Shown here one piece after another: positions 53,434 to 61,900 of a stretch of DNA of 64,000 nucleotides; position 1 is the first letter of the stretch; the number at the start of each line of letters is the position of its first letter. The position numbers and the translations under genes are program-made. The notes beneath the pieces were generated by a model. That model did not search any database, was not told the DNA's origin, and was given only the letters and a program-made list of their open reading frames with translations. The stretch spans positions 2,070,042 through 2,134,041 of the forward strand of contig NZ_JMEX01000008.1 of NCBI RefSeq assembly GCF_000760735.1, written 5' to 3'. The DNA comes from Rhodococcoides fascians A44A. GTDB lineage: Bacteria; Actinomycetota; Actinomycetes; Mycobacteriales; Mycobacteriaceae.

Positions 53434-55068
53434 CACCAGCCACACGAGGTGGGCGGCGACGACCGCCCGGTCGTCCGTCGGTTCGATGCGGATCTCGCCC
53501 GGCACCCGGTACAGCGCGAGCTCGTTGTCCTCGTACTCCACCGTCAGCTGCCGCAGCGCCGCGGCCGAGTTGCCCAGCTGCCCGGGCGTAGTCCGTTCGA
53601 CGAGCACCCACCCGACTCCGAGCCCGGCCACGTCCTCGGGAGTACCGCCGTCCAGAAGAACCTGTTCGACGGCCTCCGCCCTGCTGCCTTCTCCGCGGAC
53701 CGACCCGCCTGCGACGAGGAGCTCCCCGGTCTGCAGTACGTCCAGCGGCAGCATGCGAGGCGCAGGGTCGAGAACAGCGGCGTCCCCGCTGTACGGGAAC
53801 CGGCGGAACATACCTGCGGGCAGCACGGCGACGTCTCCGTCCTCCCCGGCCAACTCGTCGGCGACCACCGACCACGACGCCGGATATTCGACGGGTTTCA
53901 CCTGGCCTCCGACTCCCCAGGCGAGGTCCGGCAACGCGATCACCACGGCCAACGCCGCTGCGACTCCGGGAAGCCAGCGGTTCCCGAGTTTCGCGGCAGC
54001 CCACGTGACACCTGCCGCCGCGGCGAGAACGTAGAAGGGCACGGCGAGCGCAACCCACTTCTGGGCGTCGCGCAGCAGACCGGCGCCGGGCACCTCGGCG
54101 GCAGCCCATTCGCCGACGCGAATCCCTGGAGCCGTCGCGGCGAGGGCAGGCCCAGCGATCGCGAGGACGGCCAGCACGGCCAGAGCGGTCACGACGGGGT
54201 TGCGTCGGCGTCGCCACAGGGGTCCGATGCCGAGCGCGACGATCGCGAGCAGCAAGGCGGTGCCCAGAACCGCGAACGCCGATGTTCGCGTGACGGGAAC
54301 GGCATCGGCGTTCCAGATGCCGCCGAGTCCCGCGAGGGAACCGACCGTCCCGAGTCCGGGCTCGGCGCGGGCTGCGAACGCGGCGACGCCGGCGGGGTCG
54401 GTACCGGTGGCCCCCGAGCCCGACACCGCCGTCGCGACGAGCCAGGGCGCCGACGCCAGCAAGGTCAATCCCGCTGTGAGCGGAAATGTTTGCCTGGACG
54501 CGCATAACCACGCACATGACGCGGCGAGCAGCGCACCCGTCGGCGTCAGGCCCGCGACGGCCAGACAGACCGCGAGCCACCCCCACCGGCCCGTCCGCCT
54601 GAGATCGAGCGCAGCGACGACCGTCCACGGCAACGCCGCGTACCCGATAAGAAGACTCCAATGCCCCTGCAGCAGACGCTCGGCGACGTAGGGATTCCAG
54701 ATCGCGACCGTCGACGCCACCAGCAGTGCAGGCAGCGGTGCCGACGGCAGCACGGTCCGCGACATCTGCGCGGCACCCCAGCCGGCGAGCCACAGCGCGA
54801 GCAGCAGAGCAGCTTTCACGACGAGTCCGCCGTCGACCACCGTGGACAGGGCGGCCACCACCGCGTCCTGCGGGACCGCCCGGGCGGCGGCGTCGCCGAC
54901 CCCGAGAGCCGAGTCGGTGAAGTAGGACCTGGGCGTGCTGACGGCGTCGCGCAGAAGTAGATAGCCGTTGCCGAACAGTGGGCCGAGCACCACGGACGCG
55001 AGGGCGACGCTGTAGAGCGGAGGCGCCCACCGGGACCGGCGCGCAGCCCACCGACCACCCGACGCCAT
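53371..55068 (-). CDS. Large polytopic membrane protein, Rv0226c-like
   Basis: A 565-residue protein with about 12 helices, starting MASGGRWAARRSRWAPPLYSVALASVVLGPLFGNGYLLLRDAVSTPR. The extracytoplasmic loop after the first helix and the WNPYVAERLLQGHWSLLIGYAALPW segment recall GT-C membrane glycosyltransferases and AftD N-termini. Family function unproven; the ortholog in M. tuberculosis lies in the same order. ATG 55068 is preferred; the frame stays open upstream. Its 3' end overlaps the convergent GT4 gene. Confidence 0.82.
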   Translation of the reverse strand: MASGGRWAARRSRWAPPLYSVALASVVLGPLFGNGYLLLRDAVSTPRSYFTDSALGVGDAAARAVPQDAVVAALSTVVDGGLVVKAALLLALWLAGWGAAQMSRTVLPSAPLPALLVASTVAIWNPYVAERLLQGHWSLLIGYAALPWTVVAALDLRRTGRWGWLAVCLAVAGLTPTGALLAASCAWLCASRQTFPLTAGLTLLASAPWLVATAVSGSGATGTDPAGVAAFAARAEPGLGTVGSLAGLGGIWNADAVPVTRTSAFAVLGTALLLAIVALGIGPLWRRRRNPVVTALAVLAVLAIAGPALAATAPGIRVGEWAAAEVPGAGLLRDAQKWVALAVPFYVLAAAAGVTWAAAKLGNRWLPGVAAALAVVIALPDLAWGVGGQVKPVEYPASWSVVADELAGEDGDVAVLPAGMFRRFPYSGDAAVLDPAPRMLPLDVLQTGELLVAGGSVRGEGSRAEAVEQVLLDGGTPEDVAGLGVGWVLVERTTPGQLGNSAAALRQLTVEYEDNELALYRVPGEIRIEPTDDRAVVAAHLVWLVLLVGGFGWAVRTRKAGGHET

Positions 55069-55093
55069 GTCCGGCACCCTATACCGTGGGCGC
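55069..55093. promoter_or_regulatory. 25-bp divergent promoter with shared TATA core
   Basis: Between ATG 55068 (-) and ATG 55094 (+) is CCTATACC. The + strand has TATACC at 55080-55085, eight bases before its ATG; the - strand has TATAGG at 55083-55078, nine bases before its ATG. Both transcripts would start at or within three bases of the start codon. Confidence 0.45.
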
Positions 55094-56296
55094 ATGCCGA
55101 CTCGCCCTGTCTCCGCCTCCGGGTCCGCAGGCAGAGCGATGGTCGCCGGAATGACGATGGTGACCATCGGATCGATGACGGCCAACATCGCCTCGTATCT
55201 CCTGCATCTTCCGGCGAGCCGCCTGTTGGGTGTGGCGAAGTACGGCGAGTTCGCGAGTCTGCTTGCCGCTCAGTTGGTGCTTGCAGTTCCGGCGCTCGCG
55301 TTGCAGTCGGTCGTGGCCAGGGAAGTGGTGCGCGGACGAAGCACCGGCAAGCTCCGAAGCCTCGGATACCGCTGCGCCGGCGTCGTCGCCGTTCTGTCGG
55401 TGCTGGCGGCACCGATAGTGGCGGTGGCGATGGACACGAGTGTTCTGGCGACGACGTCGGCGCTGGTCGTCGCCCCACTACTCGTGCTGCTCGCGACCGA
55501 ACAAGGGCTACTGCAGGGCACCGCGCGGTTCGGCCGATTGAGCATCGTGCTGGCATCCGCGGGCTTCGGCAAGGTCGTTCCCGCGGTCGTCGCGCTGTTC
55601 CTCGGCGCGGGTCCCGGCACAGTGCTCGCAGTCAGTGCCGCCGGCACAGGACTGGTCGCCCTCGGCGCACGGCTGGCCAACCGAGAGCCACCCGGGCCCG
55701 GTGGTCCGCACACCGGTGACGTGCGCATCGGGGTCGCCACCGTGCTGCGGGCGTCGCAGGTTCAATTGGTGCTGATTCTGCTGTCGTCGGTGGATCTGCT
55801 CCTCGCGCGCGCACTGCTGACCGAAGCCGACGCAGGCATCTACGCCCTCGGCGCCGTCGCCACGAAGGCAGCGTTCTGGCTGCCGCAGGCAGTGGGGGTA
55901 GTGCTGTATCCGCGTATGGCCAACCCTGCGCACTCGGCGTCGGCGCTGCGATCGGCTTTGTCCGTCGTCGCCGGAATCGGTGCGGTTCTGATCCTCGGGG
56001 CGGCCGTCGCCGCGGGGCTGATCCCGCTGATCGTGGGCGAGGACTACGCAGCCGTGCAGGGATACCTGTGGATCTTCGCGTTGCAGGGCGCCTGTCTCGC
56101 GGTGCTCCAGAGCGCGTTGCTGTGGGCTATTGCAGGGGAACGCACGACGCTTGCGATCCTGGCGTGGCTCGGGCTGGCCGCCGAAGTCGCCCTGTTGACG
56201 CTGTGCGCGTCCACGGTGCTGCAGTTCGTCGTGGTCGCGGTGTCCGTGGCCGCGACAACTGCACTCGCGGTGTGCGTGGCCGCCCTGCGTTCCTGA
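55094..56296 (+). CDS. MOP-superfamily flippase (polysaccharide/lipid-linked oligosaccharide exporter)
   Basis: A 400-residue protein with about 12 helices of the oligosaccharide flippase type (MATE/Wzx-like): FASLLAAQLVLAVPALALQSVVAREVVRGRSTG early, then LLARALLTEADAGIYALGAVATKAAFWLPQAVGVVLYPRM. Expected to move a lipid-linked glycan across the membrane. ATG 55094 is preferred over 55067, which would overlap the divergent start. The M. tuberculosis gene order Rv0226c-Rv0227c has no such gene between, so this may be a lineage addition. Confidence 0.85.
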   Translation: MPTRPVSASGSAGRAMVAGMTMVTIGSMTANIASYLLHLPASRLLGVAKYGEFASLLAAQLVLAVPALALQSVVAREVVRGRSTGKLRSLGYRCAGVVAVLSVLAAPIVAVAMDTSVLATTSALVVAPLLVLLATEQGLLQGTARFGRLSIVLASAGFGKVVPAVVALFLGAGPGTVLAVSAAGTGLVALGARLANREPPGPGGPHTGDVRIGVATVLRASQVQLVLILLSSVDLLLARALLTEADAGIYALGAVATKAAFWLPQAVGVVLYPRMANPAHSASALRSALSVVAGIGAVLILGAAVAAGLIPLIVGEDYAAVQGYLWIFALQGACLAVLQSALLWAIAGERTTLAILAWLGLAAEVALLTLCASTVLQFVVVAVSVAATTALAVCVAALRS

Positions 56297-56388
56297 GTGC
56301 ACTCGAATCCGCCTCGGACGGCACATCCGGCCCTGCCGCATCGGTCTGTGTGCACCTGGGACCGGCCACCCTCGGCCTGAGAACGACC

Positions 56389-56418
56389 AACGGCGCGACC
56401 CGAATGGGCCGCGCCGTT
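56389..56418. terminator. Bidirectional terminator between flippase and DUF3068 gene
   Basis: A nine-base stem AACGGCGCG / CGCGCCGTT with a 12-base loop, followed on the + strand by GTTGTTCGT. It lies between convergent genes. Confidence 0.75.
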
Positions 56419-56434
56419 GTTGTTCGTGAAGGTG

Positions 56435-57562
56435 CTACTCCTTGGAGAGGTTGGTCCTCGGAATGACCTCGGTCTGATCGGTCGTCCAGTCGCGGTTCTG
56501 CGGAGCTGCCGGTGCTGCACCGCCGCCTCCGCCCTGCTGCGGGCCGCCGGTACGCACGGGACGACGCGGGCCGTTGCCGCCGCGGAGTCCGAGCACGATA
56601 CCTGCGATCAACGCGATGACGCCGAGGATTCCGGCGATGATCGGCACGGTACGTCCGAACGTCGACAGTTGGTCCTGGCCGTCCTTGGCGCGCTGGATCT
56701 GGTATTCGACGGTGTTCTCGTCGAACTTGATCGGCGCGTTGAGCACGTCCACCTCGGGCTGGCCCGCAGTCCGCGAGTAGTACTGGTGGATCTGCTCTTC
56801 ACCGTCGACGATGACACCGGTCTTGGGCTCCACCCACACCGTCCGTGTGTTCTCGTACCAGCGGGTCATGGTGACGGGAGCTTCGCCGCCCTCGACGCCC
56901 CACGTGTCGGCGGGGAGGGTGACCTTGTTGGTCGGGAGGTTGACGACGCCGGACAGATCTACGGGGCCGACGGTCTGCTCGTACTTGTAGACGGGCGTGC
57001 CGTTGATCTCGGTCTCTTCGACGAAGTCGATGTCCTGCGACGCGCGGGCGTTGATGTCGAAGAACGGGTACGCCTTCTGCTCCGCGTTGAACGGGAACTT
57101 GTACTGCAGGCCGGTGTGCGGAACTTCCTCGGCCGGCTTGTCGCCCTGGACCTGGATGGTGCCGACGGGGTTCTCGACGGGCTCGGACGACACACGATCG
57201 AGCGTCACACGGTCGACGCTGGCGGTGAGCAGCCCGGTGTCGCCCTGCTTGTCGGTGCGGCGCAGCGTCTGCCCGGCCTGCACGGTGATGTCGTCGGCGT
57301 TCGACGGCTCCTCGGTGGTGACGAAGCGCTGCGACACGAGGTTCACGTTCTCGTCCACCTGAGCGCGGCCCGCGGCCAGCGATGCAGCGTTGAGAACGCT
57401 TCCGGTGCCGGTCGATACCGTCGTGACCTCGAGATCCAGCGGTGTCTTCTCCAGGCGGGGCACGGTGTACGTCGGGATCAGAATCGCTGCTACCAGCAGG
57501 AATGCGCCCAATCCGACGAGTACGAGGGCAAGAATCCGGCTCGGCCCTGAGCGCTCCGCCAT
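56435..57562 (-). CDS. DUF3068 protein, Rv0227c/PgfA-like
   Basis: A 375-residue envelope protein: an N-terminal membrane helix (RILALVLVGLGAFLLVAAILIPTYTVP), a large beta-rich periplasmic domain (about 40-300) and a second helix (VPIIAGILGVIALIAGIVLGLRGG) with a Gly/Pro-rich cytoplasmic tail. DUF3068 members in mycolata, including M. smegmatis PgfA (MSMEG_0317), are linked to MmpL3-dependent trehalose mycolate trafficking, polar growth and lipomannan synthesis. AAGGAG precedes the ATG. Rv0227c by gene order. Confidence 0.9.
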   Translation of the reverse strand: MAERSGPSRILALVLVGLGAFLLVAAILIPTYTVPRLEKTPLDLEVTTVSTGTGSVLNAASLAAGRAQVDENVNLVSQRFVTTEEPSNADDITVQAGQTLRRTDKQGDTGLLTASVDRVTLDRVSSEPVENPVGTIQVQGDKPAEEVPHTGLQYKFPFNAEQKAYPFFDINARASQDIDFVEETEINGTPVYKYEQTVGPVDLSGVVNLPTNKVTLPADTWGVEGGEAPVTMTRWYENTRTVWVEPKTGVIVDGEEQIHQYYSRTAGQPEVDVLNAPIKFDENTVEYQIQRAKDGQDQLSTFGRTVPIIAGILGVIALIAGIVLGLRGGNGPRRPVRTGGPQQGGGGGAAPAAPQNRDWTTDQTEVIPRTNLSKE

Positions 57563-57771
57563 GTGAGAATCTCCTTAGTCTTATTTCCTTGGCGCGCCGC
57601 TGCTTCCACCCCCGACAGGTCAGGGTAGGAAACGCCCGTTCCTGGAGTGTCCGATTGGTATCGCCACGTCGCTGGTGACAGTAACAGTCATCACGTCGTA
57701 CGGTCGCGGGCACGCCCGACGACCGTGGACTTTCACAAGCGGACGACGCGGGGTGCTTGACTGGTCGCGTC

Positions 57772-58890
57772 ATGACTACGTCCACCGAATCGCTGCCGAA
57801 ATCCGTCGCGCCGCTGCGCGGATTCATTCCGTCGCTCGAGGGAATGCGCGCGTTCGCGTCGATCGGCATCATCGTCACCCACGTGGCCTTTCAGACAGGC
57901 GCCGCGAATTCTCCCGTCATGGGCCGAATCTGGGGCAGGTTCGACCTGGCTGTCGCGCTGTTCTTCGCGTTGTCCGGGTTTCTGCTGTGGCGCCCGCACG
58001 CGGCGCAGGCGCGCGGGTTGGGTCGTGCTCAGCCGATCGGCCGCTATCTGTGGTCGCGCGCCGTGCGCATCCTTCCGGCGTACTGGGTCGTGGTGACGCT
58101 GGTTCTGCTGTTCCTGCCCAACACGGGAAGCAGTTGGCGTGTGTGGGCGGCCAACCTGTCCTTGACACAGGTGTTCGTGCCTCTGACTCTCACCGAGGGC
58201 ATGACTCAGATGTGGTCTCTGTCGGTCGAGGTCGCCTTCTATCTGGTGTTGCCGTTCCTCGGCCTGGCGTTGGCTGCCCTACGAGGCGATCGAGCACGGT
58301 TCCGCATTCCCGTCGTCGCAGCTGTGGCCGCGATCAGTCTGTGCTGGGCGTTCGTACCAGTGTCCACACCCGAAGCGATTCACCACGACAACTGGTTGCC
58401 TGGATACTTCCCGTGGTTCGCGGCCGGAATGCTCCTGGCCGAGTACACGACCCGCCCCCCGACGTGGTTGCACCGTCTGGCGAGCCACCGAGTACTGATG
58501 GCCGCGATCGCACTGGTGGCGTTCGGCCTGTCGGCGACTCCGCTCGCCGGGCCGGAAGGGCTGGTGCGTCCCGAGCCGTGGCAGTTCGAGGTCAAGATCG
58601 TGCTCGGTGCAGTCCTCGCGTTCGCGTTGTTGGCGCCTCTCGTCCTGGCCGACGGACCCCGACGCATCCTCGAGCACCCGGTCACCCTTGCTCTGGGCCG
58701 CTGGTCCTACGGCATCTTCATCTGGCATCTGGTGATCCTGGCGATGGTCTTCCCCGTGTTCGGGATCATCCCCTTCAGCGGACACTTCCTGCTGGTTCTG
58801 GTCGTGACCGTCGCATTGTCGATTCCCGTCGCCGCCGCGAGCTACGCGCTGATCGAAGAACCGATGCGGGTGTGGCTTCGCCGCCGGTGA
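57772..58890 (+). CDS. Acyltransferase-3 family membrane protein, Rv0228/TmaT-like
   Basis: A 372-residue, ten-helix acyltransferase (OafA type). Conserved: RGFIPSLEGMRAFASIGIIVTHVAFQ with the catalytic His, FFALSGFLLWRP and QMWSLSVEVAFYLVLPFL. Gene order equals Rv0228; the corynebacterial counterpart TmaT acetylates trehalose monomycolate to help MmpL-mediated export. ATG 57772 (MTTSTESLPK) is preferred over 57757. It ends 12 bases from the convergent aftD gene. Confidence 0.87.
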   Translation: MTTSTESLPKSVAPLRGFIPSLEGMRAFASIGIIVTHVAFQTGAANSPVMGRIWGRFDLAVALFFALSGFLLWRPHAAQARGLGRAQPIGRYLWSRAVRILPAYWVVVTLVLLFLPNTGSSWRVWAANLSLTQVFVPLTLTEGMTQMWSLSVEVAFYLVLPFLGLALAALRGDRARFRIPVVAAVAAISLCWAFVPVSTPEAIHHDNWLPGYFPWFAAGMLLAEYTTRPPTWLHRLASHRVLMAAIALVAFGLSATPLAGPEGLVRPEPWQFEVKIVLGAVLAFALLAPLVLADGPRRILEHPVTLALGRWSYGIFIWHLVILAMVFPVFGIIPFSGHFLLVLVVTVALSIPVAAASYALIEEPMRVWLRRR

Positions 58891-58902
58891 CGTGACCGCC
58901 GG

Positions 58903-61900
58903 TTATCGGCGAGCCCGCAGAGCACTCACTGCCACGGCGACGAGTGCCACCAACGCGGCAAGCTGGATCAGCGACGAGTGGCCGATGTAGCCGTCGGGAG
59001 ATCGCCACGGACCCTTCGACAGCAACGCCGTCGCGAGCAGCGTTCCGACCCCGGCGACCCACACCGCCGCCCTGGCTTCCGCCGATCGACCGAAGCGTCG
59101 GCCCACGGCCACTGCCACGGCCGCGACTGCGGCGACGACGGCAACTCCGGCCGGCCCGGAGATCACGGCGACGGCCGCGGTCAGTCCGAACCACCCGAGC
59201 ACCGCGCTGCGCCAGGGCCGTGGTGCCGGGTCCTGGGTTACGCGACTTCGACGAAGAGCGAAGAACGCCAACGGGATCAGCAGGAACAATCCGCCGAAGA
59301 TTCCGAGTCGGTACCACTTGTCCGACGGGTACTCGAGCGTCACCGTTCCCGACGTCCCGGCCGGCACGATCCAGCCTTGCTGCCAGCCGTTGACGGTGAC
59401 AGCCTGCAGTTCTGGAGCGGGAGTGGAGCCTGCGGAATGACCGGGTTGGGCGGGAGTGGAGCCTGCGGATGCTGCGGTTGCGTGCCAGCCGGTGTTGCTG
59501 CTTTCCGGTACCACGAGCAGTTGATCGACGTCCGATTCACGAATGGTCACTTCTCGGTGGTCGGCGTCCCACGCTGTCGTCTCCGCGGTTCGGGGAGACG
59601 AGCTGGTTGCGCTGACGGCGGGGACGGGCATCGTGCGGAGTCGCACTCCGTCGACGACGAAGGCTGCACCTGGGTCGACGACGACGTCCTGTCTGCCTTC
59701 CGGCAGGGGTATCGGGTTGAGCGTCTCGTTCGGAACGGGGAAGGGACCCTCGCAGATGGTCGCCTGCAGTGGTTCGCCCGACAGGAATTGCCGCGCCGTC
59801 GCCGTCACCGACGCCCGGATGGTCTGGCCCGCAATGGACATGATCGGCCCGACGTCGCAGGCGACGGTGATCGTGCGGTCATCGGCTGCGTCGGGAGCGG
59901 CGCCGATGTCGCGGCCCCCCGACAGCACGGCGACGTCGGCGAGACCGGGCGGTTGCGGGAGGACGAAGCCGAGGGAGTTCTTGTCCAGCCGATCGTCCCA
60001 GTCGACGATGGAGAGCACGATCCGATCCGTCACCTGTGGCGCGAGATCGATGGTCGTCGGCCCGTCGGGATCCACCTCGCGAACCTGCGGTCCGCCACCG
60101 AGATTCACGGCGACGGTCGTCGGATGAGCGGGCAGGTCGCCGAGGCTCGGGGCCACGGTGAGGCCGTCCACCAGCGTCGGCGCGGGCAGGTCGATCGTCA
60201 GTGTCGGCTGCGTTCCGGCTCGCTGCTCGATGCTCTTCTCGGGCGCGGTCCAGGATGTTCGGTCGTCGCCGTCGGTGGCCGCGAAGGCGGATCCTTGGAG
60301 GTCGCCGACGTCGGATGCGCCCGTTGCCACGGGTCGTCCCGGTTGTGCCAGCAGCGCTTCCAGCTCGGGGCTCTGCCGGGTGCGCAGGGTCAGTTCCGGC
60401 AGCACTGCGGTTCCGGTCGGCACCGACAGGGTGCGCGAGAACCTGCCGAGCTCCTCGGGTGCCGCGGACAGTCCACTGCTGCATCGGATTCGGTCCTCGG
60501 TGTCCAGGCAGGCCGGTCGTCCGGGGAACTCCTGGCCGAGGTCCCACGACGTGACGTCCGCTCCGGGCGTGACGCCCGGCAGCACCGCACGGTGCACGAT
60601 CGACACGGGCTGCGGGTTGTCGCGGTCCGAGTAGTCCTCCACCGACAGTTCGCTGATTCCGAATTGACTTCCCCGAGTGCCGTCCACGGTCGATTTCGCC
60701 GTGATGCGCACCCACGGTGTCGATCCGCCGGGGAGCGAGACGGTCATGGGCTCACCCGCAGTGTCGACCCGTGCCGCGGTACTGCCACCCGGCGTGGTGA
60801 TCTCGAGCCACTTCACCGGGTCACCGATGGTCCCCGGGCTGGTACGCAGATGCAGGAGTCCGCCGGAGATCGGCTTGTCGAAATCGAGTTGAAGCCACTG
60901 TCCCACAGCGCTTTCGATGCCGTTGCTGACCCAGCTCGTCGCAAGATCGCCGTCGACGACCGCCGCGACCCCGCTTCCCGGTTTGGTGCCACCGATCTGA
61001 GTGGAATCCGATGCGGAACTCGAGGCGGTGATGCTCGCGCCCTCCCATTCGCCGTCGACGGTGTCCGCGCCCACGACGGGATAGTCCGCGACTTCGTTCA
61101 ACGAGCGACGGGGATCGTCGGCGGTTCTCAGCGCCGAATTGTGGTTGTCGACCTGCCCGAAATCCGTCTCCCTGTTCATCGGAGTATCGGTGACAGTGAC
61201 CGAATCGACGTCCAGGCCCGCGGCGGTGGCGTCGGACGCGAGGATGACGGGGCCTGCGGGTACCGGGTCGGGGACACCGGATCGGCGCTGTTCGTTCAGT
61301 CGCTGAACGGATTCCGGGCCACCTTGCACGAACGGGACACGGTTCAGATCGACGGTGTAGGGCCCCGAAACTTCAGATTCCTTCGAGCTTGGCTCCTGCA
61401 GCTTCACCGAATAGATCTCGACAGCCGGATACGGCGGCCGCATGTCACCGTCGACCGTGATGCCGTCGACTGTTCCCGGTGCGATGTCCTCGCCGAACTC
61501 CGCGACTTTCTCGAGGCCGGGGGAGCCGTCGAGTGCGGCGTGGACCTGGACGGGGCGTGCGGAACGCGACGTCTCGGGATCGAGATCGTTGCGGACGACC
61601 ACGTAGTGAATGCCCTGCCCGACGAGGGTGTCGGCCAAGCCGACCGAGGATCGGCCGTCGGCGATCAGTCGTTGGACGGAGTCGAGGGCCCGGATCGCAC
61701 CGGGCGGGGTCAGTGGTACCGAGTCGCGGACGGCCCACGGCGTCGTCGCGAGGGCTTGGAGTGGTTCGTCGCGAGTCAGTCCCCACGTCTGAATCGCGAA
61801 GGGCGCGCCGGGGACAACGAGCGCGCGCTCGGCATCGGAGCCGTCGGGTGAGCTGCCCGACGCGTGAGCGGTGAGCCAGTCCGCGGCGTCGTGCCAGTAC

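Noticed and set aside
53210-55051. 614-codon frame opposite and beside the Rv0226c-like gene
   Set aside because: Arg-rich shadow without hydrophobic pattern; the other frame has about 12 clear helices.
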